Assembly (NCBI GenBank): GCA_033239005.1
Contig: BSQZ01000052.1
Location: forward strand, 4,272,501-4,336,500
Reading direction: 5' to 3'
Source: Lamellibrachia satsuma
Lineage: Eukaryota; Annelida; Polychaeta; Sabellida; Siboglinidae
Length of the DNA: 64,000 bases
Position 1 is the first letter of the stretch. Each line of letters starts with the position of its first letter. Of the stretch, positions 1 through 13,020 are shown one piece after another. A program made the position numbers and the translations under genes. The notes beneath the pieces are model-generated. The model did not search any database. It saw only the letters and a program-made list of their open reading frames with translations, and was not told the DNA's origin.

Positions 1-514
1 CAGCATTTGTGAGATTATGACTGTACCCTACCAAAAAGCAGGCTGCGTGAAAATGGCAACTGAAACCAGAGGAACACAAGATAAAGGTTAAACAACTAGT
101 TACAAGGGACCCGTTAAACAACGGTGTCCGGTTCACTCGGTAGGTCTTAGGGCTCGCATTTGTACTGGAATTGGAAATGGCAAATGCCAATACACGACAA
201 TGCCCTGGGCCCTGGCCGCTTGGACTTGGTCAATGATAGTGCCACTGCATTGGCATAATATCACATTCTCGTCGTCTGGCAGCGGAACGCTTCCATCGAG
301 ATAGAAATATTATTATATAACTTTTGTCTTGAACTTCGTATACGAGGTACACCGACACAACCCTAACCGTTAAAATGAATAATACGATCTTGTAAACTAA
401 AGCTACTAAAACAACGTTGCAAAACCGAACATACATTCAGAATTTCAGTCTAACGACAAATTGTGAATTTAGTGGTGTAATTCTTTCTTGACTTTAGCTG
501 CAGCTAGTTTGACG
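1..514. other. 5' flank of F-box gene; nothing recognised
   Basis: No ORF with family resemblance is seen. A possible 3' splice acceptor (pyrimidine-rich stretch then CAG) ends near 503, just before the ATG at 515. The first coding exon could therefore be preceded by an untranslated exon upstream or outside the window. Confidence 0.4.
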
Positions 515-1809
515 ATGGACATTTTGGCTGGTCTGGAAAGTGATACCCAGGGCACAGAAGAACAAGCATCACATGTCAAATCAGAACTGCGTCGTGTCAA
601 AGGAAAGTCCAAAGTCTGGGAGAAGGTGACCCGGTTCGCTCGACGGACCCGTCGCGACAGCCTGCCTGAGCCAGAGGGCGCTAGTGTACCAGACGTTGAC
701 GCAGCAGCCCTCCCTCAATCGGCTGACTGCATGGATTATGACTTTAATCCTTTCCACCTATCTGGTCAGTCGCCTGCATGGTTTGAAAGCAGTTCGTCGA
801 GTGACGGAGAAGCGACTGAAGCCTATGTTGGCATGTGTGTGAAGAAGTCACGCCTGTATCCAAACAGTGAAATTGTCGAACAGAGCTGCCTGCGTCCCAG
901 CATTGCGAGGGCACTCTTTCAACAGATGGAGGCGGCCTCTAGTGGCAGTGCTCGTCCGACTAAGTATGGCTGGCAGAAGAAGAAGCGGCGAACTCACCAC
1001 ACTGCTCGGTGCGCAGATCACGTGACTGGCTTGATGTGTGAAGATGTTAGATCTACTGTGATGCCTGTGGATTGCACCACCTCGGTTGTTCGGTCAGGTC
1101 AGTATGCGATGCACAGCAACATTTACACGGGCGACAAACCCAGCAGTCTGGTACCAGATCAATTCACACGTCACACGTCTAGTGTAAGTCTTGACTCCGT
1201 TCGTACGCGACACTGTACCACAGGGGAGAAAAGAAACAGCCAGCAATTTTCCCATTTGCCATGTGTTTCTCCTGATTGTGACAGTCAAGATTTCGACAGT
1301 AACAGGACATGTTTGTCAATGAAGACTGCTAGTTTGCCAAACTACCACAGTCACTCATTCCACAAGAAGTGCGAGCAATGTGGTCTCATACTCCGAAACC
1401 TCAATTTGCTTAACACTAGTGGCATTATTGATGGAATGTCAGATATGTTTGCTGCCTGCTTTTGCCAATGCAAACAGCAAAGATTGTATGAGGAAAGTCC
1501 ATGCCGGTCAAATCAAAGTGGACATTGGTCTGGCCTGACCACGTCATCTTCCTTTGTGCGTCCAGTGGAGTTCAAAAGCAAATTTGAGGTAAGATGAATG
1601 TTCCAGATGACTAAGCAAATTGTGTGACAAAGATCACTCAGATTTAGTAGTTTATTACAGGTGTTAATAAGTTTTGGAGCTTCAGTGAGCAATTCAAAAC
1701 TGAAGTTTCATCCAACAGGACAACCAATAGATTTATAGAAGTAACTCATTTCACATGCATGCCTCTATATAATTAGATACTATTGTATTTTGTGTCATCT
1801 TAATTTTTA

Positions 1810-1859
<50 letters not shown>

Positions 1860-4800
1860 CTAAGTTTGCTTAATATCTTCATATTAAATCTGTTTTAAAT
1901 AATATTTTCAAGAATATTAAGTTAGAAAAAAATGCTTGACGTGCATGATAGTTGTAGACCTGGACAAATACACCATGAAACTCTTGTGTGTAAGTATAGC
2001 CTCCAGGACGTAGTTACTGAACATGATTTATCTGTAATTCTGTTTGTACATGTCTTGTTTTGGCAGACAATGAAGGAGTGGTTTGCAGAATTCAGTGATG
2101 AACAGAAGAACCTTGTTTTGAGAGAGTTTCTGGTATGTATGATGAACATTAAGGTCGTGGTGACTTCGCTGTATGTACGTTTACAAAAAAGCGCCCACTG
2201 ATTTTACCACTCTTTACCATTTTTATTTTAGTCTGATTACAAGCTGATGACATGACTTTTTTCTATGTTGAGACATGATCTGCAGTTTTCTGCCATAACT
2301 ATGATGTTACAATATACATGTGACATAGACACTATGAGGTAAAGGTACGTTCTGATATAACACAGTAACCAGTCCTTGGGACTGTTCAAAGCGCTTTACA
2401 CTTCACCCCCAGGCAAACCTGTTCATTCCAACACCAACTCGACTTCTTTAGGAAGCATTTGCATACTTACATTGTGTATATACGTGTGTGTGTCACTGTC
2501 TGTGTGTGTGTGTGTGTGTAATACAATACTGTATGTATGTACATATGCATGTACATATCTATGCATGTATACAAATGTGTGTGAATGTATGCATATATCC
2601 ACGGATGTCTGTTTGTGGTTGTTTACAAGTGTTTGAGCGAAGCAGCAAAGCTGGACATTTCCCAAGTCCTGCAACATACACTGAGTTGTTGAACAAGTTT
2701 GTGTTGCCCAGTCCTTCAGTTGCTCCTGTCTTGCAGACTGAGTGTGACGTGCCTCAGATCCATCTGTTGTCGCTGGAGTTAGAGCCACGTCTTCACCACG
2801 GCTGCCCTCCAAACTGCTGCGATCGCTTCAGTTGGCTCCCTTACAACGTCTCACTTCAGGTCCTCTCCTTCCTAGACCCAGGTAAGTCGCTCAAATACAT
2901 AGATTAAGTGATTCAGCTATCTCCCACGTTTCAACGATTAATGCCACAAGTCATGTTGAAGAAGTTGCTGTTGCTATAGATCTTGGAATCTCATGCCTTT
3001 AATGTTATATTAGTTGGTTTACAGATTTTCTTGTAACACAAAAATGGGACGGTTGGCAAAATTTTTTTATCCAAATATGTAACGCCTTTATTTAAAATTA
3101 ATTATTGTTGTGAAATAATAATACAAGCATTCATGGTAATGCTGGTTTTTTCATGATCATAAACAGCAATGTGGCAGGTGTACTGAAATGTCCAGTTTTT
3201 ATTTCTTGAACCAATGTCCAGGGGCTAAATGACTGATTGCTAAATACTGTTGTGTCGTGTCATTTAGTGAGCCTGTGTCGAGCATCGAGCGTCTGTCGGA
3301 GCTGGCACCAACTACTACTTGACCAGAGTCTGTGGCGTCGATTGTGCTCTTTGACCAAGTGGAAGCTGGCGCGCTCCGTGGAACAGAAACAGTTCATTCA
3401 GCACATGATGCCTGATGGCAGTATTCACGTATGTCATAGCTACTAATACATGTCGTCGTTGCACATTGTTTGTTATTAGTGGTGACATTTATATACCCTT
3501 AAAAATCCCTCCTCTATTTGATTTTTTTTCACCCATCTTGTTTCAGAATCAATTCATGAGAAATTTTACCTATCTAGTATATACTATGACAATTTAGTTT
3601 TGGTGAAATCATCTGAAAAACTGTTAAATTGTTTTTGATAGATTCGGTGAACAATTACGAATATTGTCTGGCTGTATGCTATAGCATATAGCTATCCACA
3701 TTTGTGCAAATGACATATTTTATGACAGTTTATGCATTTTCTTGTGTATGATTGCATAGTCATAACTATTGTAAATAAATGTGGTAAACGTATTATGATA
3801 GTTCTTATCGTATATCCTATACATAGATATAACTTTTAATCTGGAATGTGAACTGAATTGTCTGAAGAGGTCAGCTATTTATTGTTGAATGACCACTTTT
3901 TGATGATGTGTCGTTAGTGGAAGAAAGTTTTCTCTGAGCGATTTCGCCTGAGAAATAACTGGCTCCGGGGCAAATGCAACGTGAGGACATTTGAAGGTCA
4001 TACTCAAGGTGGGTGACATCATTTTTTAGCCAGCTTACATGTATTGTTTTTACCGGTAGCCATTTAATTTTTTTTTTCGTGGTGAATGCAAGCGCGAGAA
4101 AATGTGAATTAACTTCATACCAGAGAAATAACGTGCCTCAAACGGCCTCGTGTGCAACAAATAGATCGACTTTACTTTTTAAAAAAATTTTATTACCAGA
4201 AATGGAATATTTGGTCAAAAAAGTGGGACCAGCAGGGAAGCGATGTTTCCTGCCCAGCAGCAGTAATGTTGATGACTATGCACAATATAAATGACTTTTG
4301 ACGTAAAATGCGGTACTCACTAGCATGTTTGATTATAGTATAGTAGTGCATTTTAAATTTTATTGAAATGTTTCAAAATGGAAATTAACTAACTTATTTA
4401 AACATGTTCATTGCATACCAAGTTTATATTAATATTTATTACTTTTTAAAGGGTACCTGAAGGGAAACATTTTCAGCTTTATACATCACTAGATTAAAGG
4501 TTGAATATGATCAACCAGTATGAACAATGTTATTTTAAAATATATTGTTGTACGTATTTTTTCATTTAAGTTGTTTGCACTTAACTGGTATTATATTACT
4601 TGAACAGTGTCATAAATGGGGAAAGCATCTTATAAGAATTAAACTTCGGCTTTTTCCATTTTCATAAGAAATTGAAATTAAATACAGTATTGCACATACT
4701 ACAACCTTCTTGTGGGAAATAAAATTTAATGAATCGAATTTGCATAATTGCTTGATAATATTTGAACAAGATGTATTGATTTGTGCATTATTTCATCGCT

Positions 4801-7800
4801 GTGCAGGAATCTCCTGTGTACAGTTTGACGACACGAGAATTGTCAGTGGTTCATCTGACAAAACTATCAAAGTAAGTTATGTTTCATTATGTGAACATAT
4901 GGATCTGGTAATAAATTGAAAATAAGTTACCTGTTCTAGTTCAAGTTATGGAATGAGTGTTTCGCATTCGCCAAACTAAAGTTTATTACATTGCTAAGTT
5001 TCAGTAACTATCTGTTAGGTGTGGTGACAAAACTGTCCTGGGGGGTCACTCCTGTAATATCTGGGTAAATATTATCCAATGTGTTTAATACTGAATAGAC
5101 CTACTGAAGTATTACATAATCCATGTGGAATTTCGGTCAAAACTGGAAGGCTGAGGCCGCCTGCGTTATAATCTTTAATTTGTCATGTTATTTTGGTATT
5201 AAATATTCCTTGAGTGACCCCCCCGGGCATCTTTTCCACCATATTTATGGAAAACGTAATTACAAATTTGGATATGGGCCCATGTTTGTCAATGATGTGC
5301 GGATAACAGATCATCAGTTCAGAACTCTTTACGAGTGACTCATAAATATTTAAGCCATGCGCAGTCATCTGTGCTAAATTCTTGCTGTGAATGCACATAG
5401 TTATACGGGTTTGTTTGCGATGTTGTGGATTTCTGTTTGCAGTCTTACTGGTGTGCACCGCTTAAGGTTGGCACCTGTGAACCTTTTGACCAAATGTTGT
5501 CAGTATATAAATGAGTAACATTTCAGGTGTGGAATATCCGTACGAACAGTCCCTGGTCAGTGCAGACCCTTGTTGGTCACTCAGGCACTGTCCGTTGTCT
5601 CTTCCTCGAGGGAAACAGGCTGGTCAGTGGCTCTTCGGACACCACCATTAAGGCAAGTGCCATAAAAAAAAATTTACTATGATTTATGGTACAACAGTTT
5701 TGCTTGATTTCATGGACTGTTTTAGAATAATTATTGTTTGTATGATTTTCAATATAATTTGAAGTCATAATTACCATATGTGTCAGACGCTTGAGAGCAA
5801 TATCAATTGATTAGGTGCTCTACAAGTACTTCTGGTGAAGGTCAAGAAGCAAATGTTGATATTTATGTCTCTACGACAGGTATGGGATTTGTCAACACAG
5901 CAGAGTTGGTCAAGCATTGCCTGCAAAGTTACCATGACAGGACATCTAGACACAGTGAGATGTTTACAAGTGAGCCTCTTCTTTCATTTACATCCACGGT
6001 CTAGATGTGCAAAAGATGGTACATCAACAAAATTATTTATAACTACCTGAGTTGCCCAGCGTTGAACACAGAAAAGACAGCCGCTACAAGAGCTTATCAC
6101 TCCTTGCACTACCCAGTCACTTATCACTCCTTGCACTAACCAGTCACTTATCACTCCTTGCACTAACCAGTCACTTATCACTCCTTGCACTACCCAGTCA
6201 CTTATCACTCCTTGCACTACCCAGTCACTTATCACTCCTTACACTAACCAGTCACTTATCACTCCTTGCACTACCCAGTCACTTATCACTCCTTGCACTA
6301 CCCAGTCACTTATCACTCCTTGCACTAACCAGTCACTTATCACTCCTTGCACTAACCAGTCACTTATCACTCCTTGCACTAACCAGTCAACGTAACTATG
6401 AACTCCTATTGTTCTGACTTATCCAATTTACATCATCCACATTCGTAATATCTCCACCCCGGGGGAATTTTTTTTACTGTTTAATGTATGAATTATCCCC
6501 ATGGCCCCCGGGCACGCCTACAAAATCAGCCCCATGCATGTGTGCGAGATATGATGGAACATACAGACAGACAGGGTCACGATCTACTTTATAGTATAGA
6601 CAATAAAACGTTAAGTTTGTAAAGCAGTCATACTTATAATTACAAATTATTGCTATCACTCGTGTCATCCATTATTCTAAGTATCTCATGCGGAACCACG
6701 ATTAGCCACGATTGCAGTGCCGTTGTTTTCTTTTTCTGGTTGGACAAGTTTTCAGTGTTTTTGTCAACTCAATTACCCAAAAAATGTGGTACCGTTGCTA
6801 CATCTATTGATCTATACCCATATCCCCTGTATGAAGCAATCGAAAAGTTGCACATGACTGCACATGACCAGGCCTATGCCATCGCAATATGTATTGCACG
6901 ACCAGTCAGGTTATCAACAGCAGATATGGCGAAGAATTGTAGCTCCATCCTCAAATTATTTAGCTCATCGCAAATCAGGTTCGTTGATGTTCAGATCTGT
7001 AGTGCGTGAATAGTTTAAGTAATACGCCTGCCTGAAAGAGTGCATACTTCTGTTAAAATCATCAAAAAGATTTACTTTGATCGTTAGAACTGGTCACTTG
7101 TGAAAGTATGATTAGCCTTATGTTATAACATAGAGAGGCATAGCTATTTTTGCCCTTTTTCGATGGATTTCGACTGGACCCAGTCTAAAATAATTTAATA
7201 ATAATAATTATTGTCCGATTGTTTCATCAAAGCTACATAACACATTTGCACGAATGAGCTAGCGTGTCATTGTGGGTACTGGATAGGTTTAATTTTTTGC
7301 GAAATGATTCTAAAATTAGATGAGTAAAAAAATTGCATTGAAGAGGAAGCTTGGATGTGTGTGTGTGTTTGACTGGCCCTAAAACGTGACTGGCTGGCAT
7401 GGCTTCAGGTGGATGATGAGAAGGTGATCAGTGGATCATACGACAAGACACTCAAGTTATGGGACATCCGCACGGGTGTCTGTCAAATGACACTTAGGTG
7501 AGTGACGTCACTGAAACCATGCAAAATTATCTTGGTGCCACACTTTAATATTGGCACCAGTGTTGTTCCGATCAAACAGTTTTGTTGATGATTGATTGGT
7601 TCATGTTTTCGAAGTTTCAATCAGTTGTGTGATGGATGATCATTTTCGATTGTATAGAAAAATTCATGCTGAATTTTGTTCCTGCTCCAAGAGTTATCTG
7701 AGCGTTTAAATCCAATTTCAAGACTTCTCTGGGCAATGGGAGAGAGAAGTCTTTTGTGATTGGATATTCTGTGGCTTCACCATTTCCTTATAGCGTCAAA

Positions 7801-10800
7801 AAAGTTGGGCATTGTCGAAGATGCCGATGAACTATTTCCCACAATAGCCAGTTATATGATCGATGATCGATCGGTTTGGCAAAACTGATATTCGATTATG
7901 AAAATCAAACCAATTCCCAACACTAATTGGCACCACTATGTAATTAGGAGCATTGTATTAGAATAACCACTCATACATTCCTTTTCGAAACAGTAAACCA
8001 GACTAACATAATTGATGATATGTTTCTGTTGGCTCTGGTACTAATTATTGATACCGTGTGGCGCTTGTGTGTGCAAAATGTTGTAGTGAATTTACCAATG
8101 CTGTGGCTTTATGCAGTCGAAGAAAGACTGCGCCAATTTAAACACAATGTCACCTTTAGATTGAGCATTGCTGTGCACCATTCAAGTTCTAGTGTCGCCC
8201 TTGTTAGATATGGATGTGTGCCTGAAATGGAGGTTTTTTTTATGAAACGGCATCCTTAATGAAATCACACAGGTTGGATTCATGGATGAATTCTGCAAAA
8301 CAGAAATTCTGGTAATTTGGTTATGTGTTTTGTGTTGTCGAAATGGAGGTTTTTAATGAAACAACACCAATAATGTGAATGTAATTTTTGGGTTGCCGCA
8401 TGCTTTGCAAAAAAGATAATAAAAATTCTGCCTATTTCTTTATGTAATTGTTTGTGGTGTCTTTTCTTGCAGGAGTCACACAGCTGCAGTTTTATGTCTG
8501 CAGTTTGATAACTCCAAGATTGTGTCAGGCTCATGCGACAAAACCATCAAGGTAGTATCCAGAGACAAATTTTAATGTTACATATGCCCTAAACCATGTG
8601 ACTTGCTCTGAAACATTCTGGTTTATATGTAACACTTGTAGCATTTCCCTATATATTGTTATGTCTCTCATTGGTATAAAAAAGTTATTTAGTTGTTTTT
8701 ACTGGATGCTACTTGTTAAAAATATTATGTCATTATACTACATCTTTGTTATTATTTTCTAATAAATGCCTTGATGCGTTCCATTTTCCACAAAGTTATA
8801 CCTGACTTGTTTTTAAAAAAAAAATTTAACTATATAATTTCTTTCGTCTTTAATTTTTGGTGAACTTAACTGCAAGAGTAGTTTTGATGAAGCCTACATG
8901 CAATGGCATATTTTAAATGTATATTTTTTTTATAAATACATATCACTATAGCAGTTGAATTATACAATTGGCACATTAAAACAACCAATATATAATTAAT
9001 TAAGAAAACAAAATTATGACATAAAGACCTCCTGCAGTGAAATTACAATAATGACATTCAACTGGCCAGCAAGGCAGCTTATAGTATACCAAATTCATGT
9101 AGCAAAATATTAGCAGCATCCATCAAGTTAATTAGTCACCACAGCAAGAATAATTATAGCCATCTGGCATCGCTGCAGTGCTGTCCGCGAAATCTAGGTC
9201 AGGCAGCCCGTGACGTCAGAACAGACGGAAACTGCTGGGCCTACTGCATGTGCAGCCGTATTGTGCGCTATTGTTCACATTCTTTTAATCCATCTATTGA
9301 TAACACAGCATCATATTTCTCATATTATAAAATTCAGATAATTTGGAACTATTACAAGTGCAGACATGGTAAATTGTTGTGTAGTGTTTGGACGCAGCAA
9401 CACGCCAAGTGAAAGAGTACGCCTGCACAAGTTTCCAAGTGACAAACATCGCCGACAGATATGGGCCATGTTCGTCTGCAGAACCCGTGCACGTTGGAAT
9501 TTAGAAGAATCAGTTTTCATATGCAGCAAGCATTTTTGTGATGACAACTTTGTAAACAAGTTGAAATTCGACATGGGATACGCCAAAGGCCTGGTGTTGA
9601 AGGAAACTGCAATTCCAACCATCTACCCCACTGTTACTATGGACGCCAGTAGTGGAAAAAAGACTGTCACACCCACAGCCAGTACCAGTACCCGTGGTGT
9701 CGCACCTTCCAGTTCAACGTGCCAGTGGTCCGCTGTGAGAAAATTTATTATTAATGCTTTATAGCATACTTATAAAATGCTAGCACTAAGGATAACTTGC
9801 AGAGTATTTGAATAGACAAATTACCACTGCAAGACGTGGGACGGCTTCTGCCTGTGCACCGTCGCTGTCGGACAAAGCATGTTTATCCTCGACAGGCACA
9901 GGCACAGCCTCTGCCCGTGTATGGTTGTGGGGGCTTGGGGTCTGCATAATAAGTCCCCAATATCGCTATCCACATCTTCTAAATACGAAATAGTGTCATC
10001 ATATGAAGAATGAGATGACTCCTACATTGTGTTGTGAGATTGGCCTTCCTTTCATGACGTCACGAATACTGTCCGCAGTCGCTAGATGTCGCTACAAACT
10101 GGTACATTTTGTGTGCACAAAGCATGATCAAATAAGCTCCTTTATGGGGTGACCGAGGGAATAAAAAAATTATTTGAATAACAGTAAATTATTTTTAGAG
10201 TATGGACAATGCAGTTTGGGAAGAAAAAAGTCATAACAAATTTAAAGGGTGTATGAACATCATGTTTAAAGTTATGTTTGTAAATAAACAAGGTAAATAT
10301 AAAGGACGTAAACATAAATTAAAACAGGCAATAGGACACTGTTCATTGGTTAATATTATGGTGTATATCGATGTAATATCCATGACTGACTGACATAATT
10401 GTGCATTGAAACATTTGTGTTTCTAATACCATCAATGCCAACAACTGCTCGATTGCACTCAAAATTATTCAAACTTCTTATCGAGTGATTTTTACATTCT
10501 GATGCTAGTGTTTTTTCAGTATTAAAGCGTTATTGCTGCTACAAAATATTGTTTGCTGACACAATTATTTGTTAAATATTTGTTAGTTATGGTTGGGCCT
10601 GTGTTGTTGTGGATACACAGTCGTTCTGCAAAATGAATGTTGACACATGTAGTGTTATATTGTCCACCAGAGCCGCCATGGGTTATTTCAGGTAGGCTTT
10701 GTTCATGTAATGCCAAGCGTACATTGCTTTTTTTGCAAGATGCACGATTGCACAACTAGCTACAATTTTCCATTCCGTGGTTGAGCAAATCGGTCTGCGC

Positions 10801-12624
10801 ACATTCCACAACTATATATTACCGGTCAACATATATTGTACAACAAATGTTTTGGCAACTGGTGAGCACACCACCACGATTGTTGTGTTATGCATGCATG
10901 TGCTCCCCCTGGTGTTGTTGTCTGGTGTGAAGCAGAGATTCACCAGGTGGTGTATTCTGCAACTGTTGCCGAAAATGCGCTGCGACTGAGTTTTGTTGAG
11001 TTGCAGATCAGCATACATTGCACGGCTGATCCATTTTAAGTCAAATAAACACATGACTTGCAAGAGATGTTTAGCAATAATATGCCTAGAATTACAGATG
11101 TGACGACTTGTAGGTGTGGACGTTTGCTGGCGACTGTGTGATGACTCTGACTGGGCACCAGGACGCTGTCACCTGTCTCCAGTTCGATGACACACGCATC
11201 GTCAGCGGCTCCCTGGACTGCACCATCAAGTTCTGGACGATCGTTACTGGCAGCTGTGTGAAAACCATCGACTGGAAGGCTTCCGAGGGTCACACGGGAG
11301 TTGTCAGGTAGGGTTTGTCGAAATAATGCTATCAAGCTTTTACTTAAGCCCAATTGCTTGGGAGCATAGGTCATTAACAAAAGTTCTCCATTGGTTCCTG
11401 TGTTGTGCCCACTTTGTGAATTTGTTCCAGGTGTTACCTACTTTCTTAATTTTCCCTTCAACGTCTCACTGTGTTAGTTGCTTATAACCTCTTGCAGAGG
11501 TGATACATATACTGGCATAGGTTACACTGTCGCATGACAAAGCGCAGCTAAATTACGTGTGCGTTTAGACAAGCAATGTGCCTAGACACCTGCGACCTAG
11601 ATTTTGGCTCGTGCACTGATGAAAGGTGCAATTACGACAGGTGCTAACTATCAGCTAAATTGAAACCAGCCCTAATTCAACCGACACAATAGTAGCCACA
11701 AATTGACCTCGCTGTTCGGTCTCGTGAGAATGTTAGTACGGCTGATTCTTGCACTGCGATATCATGTGGCACTGTATTGGCCAATAAATTGGACAATTAA
11801 TGGCATTTACTCTCACTTATGGTTGATTTCAGGTGTCTACAATCAGACAGCTGGAGGGTAGTCAGTGCATCAGACGACAAGACGCTCAAGGTAGCTTTCA
11901 CAACATTTTGCATGAAAACCTCAATTACATTTGTTTCTTTGGTGTAAGCACTAGCCACAGTTTGTAAGTGTAACTGTGTAATTTGTACGATAGATTCCGT
12001 ATTCGACCTATTAAATGTACAGTATGCTCTGCATCATTTTGAGACATGGAGGAATGTCATGAGTTCTGATCTAATAAGTGTATAAGCCATTTTAAAAATT
12101 ATAGCACACCAGATGGCACCACATCATCTCGTAAACAATAATATTGTCCATTGAGAAAACGTGTTGCACTGAATTGGAGATATAGACATTTCGTTAAGGC
12201 ATTTGTGGTTATCACGTGTTTAAAACTACTTATGAATAAAACATTGCATACAGAAATTATGGATGCTGAGGAAGAATGATTTTATTTGACCCAAATTCTA
12301 ATAATACAAAACAGGGACAGGGGACTCTGCCGAGACACTGAGTCATTTGGCCAAACAAATGACATTCTTCCGAGAGAAATAAAATTTTAAAAATCCTAGA
12401 AACAATAAAAGAAACATAATTGTATATGTCTGAGTGAATGTGTAAATAGAAAATGTGTAACGATGGTTTATGCTACACAGGTTTGGAGTTTGGAGACCGG
12501 CAAGCGTCTGGTGACATTACGCAACCACACGGACGGGGTCACCTGTCTTCAGTTTAATGACAGCATCATCGTGTCTGGGTCGTACGATAAGACAGTGAAA
12601 TTGTGGGACTTTAGTTGTTGCTGA
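515..12624 (+). CDS. F-box/WD40-repeat protein (FBXW7/beta-TrCP superfamily), 13 exons
   Basis: Predicted 826-aa substrate receptor of an SCF (SKP1-cullin-F-box) ubiquitin ligase. Exons: 515-1588, 2067-2132, ~2638-2881, 3268-3428, 3918-4008, 4807-4871, 5527-5652, 5880-5969, 7409-7497, 8473-8551, 11114-11307, 11833-11890, 12481-12624. Reading frame stays open across every junction. Residues 1-358 (one exon) are a Ser/Cys-rich region I do not recognise. The F-box covers about 445-490 (LPYNVSLQVLSFLDP, then VCRSWHQLLLDQSLWRRLC). Seven WD40 blades fill about 538-826, with repeated GH...V.CLQFD...IVSGS.DKTIKVW signatures; the last ends LWDFSCC-stop. The donor at 5653 is GC (AAG/GCAAGT), a rare GC-AG intron; the others are GT-AG. 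The start of exon 3 is the least certain boundary, because the obvious AG gives a frame that stops. Closest family unclear: blades resemble FBXW7 and beta-TrCP, but the N-terminus does not. Confidence 0.88.
1809..1858. repeat. TA microsatellite
   Basis: About 25 TA dinucleotides with one G interruption, in intron 1 of the F-box gene. Confidence 0.9.
6093..6389. repeat. 27-bp minisatellite, 11 copies
   Basis: Eleven tandem 27-bp units fill exactly 297 bp in the intron after the exon ending at 5969. Units differ mainly at one position (CTACCC versus CTAACC). The unit is nine codons long and open in one frame on each strand, but lies in an intron with no coding context, so the ORFs are treated as accidental. 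Confidence 0.9.
6975..7345 (+). mobile_element. Dispersed repeat family A, copy 1
   Basis: This intronic stretch aligns by eye with 57570-57925 and, in its first half, with 13935-14110. Shared blocks in order: TCGTTGATGTTCA, GTGAATAGTTTA, ATCATCAAAA, a GAGGCA...TTTGCCCTTTT block, GACCCAGT..AAAATAAT, and TGAAATGATTCTAAA. No coding potential is seen. It is probably a short non-autonomous element; ends and class are not determined. Confidence 0.65.
9366..9764 (+). CDS. THAP-domain protein ORF (probable transposon-derived)
   Basis: A 132-aa ORF that begins with a THAP-type zinc finger: MVNCCVVFGR at the start, then KFPSD, an invariant-type Trp (QIW), CSKHF at about residues 58-62 (the C-x2-H pair), and a closing AIPTIY near 89-94. 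This is the C2CH signature of THAP DNA-binding domains found in P-element-like transposases and in domesticated regulators. After the domain comes only a Ser/Thr-rich tail and a stop, so no catalytic domain is attached. It sits inside a 2.6-kb intron of the F-box gene (8552-11113), same strand. It could be a truncated element or a small nested gene; I see no convincing terminal repeats. Confidence 0.7.
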   Translation: MVNCCVVFGRSNTPSERVRLHKFPSDKHRRQIWAMFVCRTRARWNLEESVFICSKHFCDDNFVNKLKFDMGYAKGLVLKETAIPTIYPTVTMDASSGKKTVTPTASTSTRGVAPSSSTCQWSAVRKFIINAL

Positions 12625-13020
12625 TTCATCAACCTACGTTTCTGTCACATGTCACTAATAGCCGTCATACAACTGACAGAACCTTGCTGATTTGTCAACC
12701 AACGTTTCTGTCACATGTCATTAATGGCCGTCATACAGCTGGCAGAATCCAGGATCTTGCTGATATGTCAACCAACATTTCTGTGACATGTCACTAATGG
12801 CCATCGTACAGCTGACAGGATCTTGCTGATGCGTCAACCAACGTGTCTATGACATATCAGTAATGGACATTGTACAGTTGTCAGGATCTTGCTGATACGT
12901 CAACCAACGTGTCTGTGACATATCACTATTGGACGTCATACAGTTGTCAGGATCTTGCTGATATGTCAACCAACATTTCTGTGGCATGTCACTAATGTCA
13001 GCTGACAGGATTTTGCACGT
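12614..13020. repeat. Degenerate ~65-bp tandem repeat in F-box 3' UTR, ~6 copies
   Basis: Six diverged units, each with TTGCTGAT, GTCAACCAAC, TTTCTGT and ACATGTCA blocks and a CAGCTGACAG-like end. The first unit starts at the stop codon: the TGA of the coding sequence (12622-12624) is the TGA of the unit's TTGCTGAT block. Confidence 0.8.

Noticed and set aside
488..514. Start of the F-box protein at 488
   Set aside because: That position is TTG; the first ATG in frame is 515, and an acceptor-like CAG ends at 503.
9170..10080. Possible terminal inverted repeats around the THAP ORF (GTGACGTCA and TGTCCGC words)
   Set aside because: Only short words match and their spacing differs; not enough for a TIR call.
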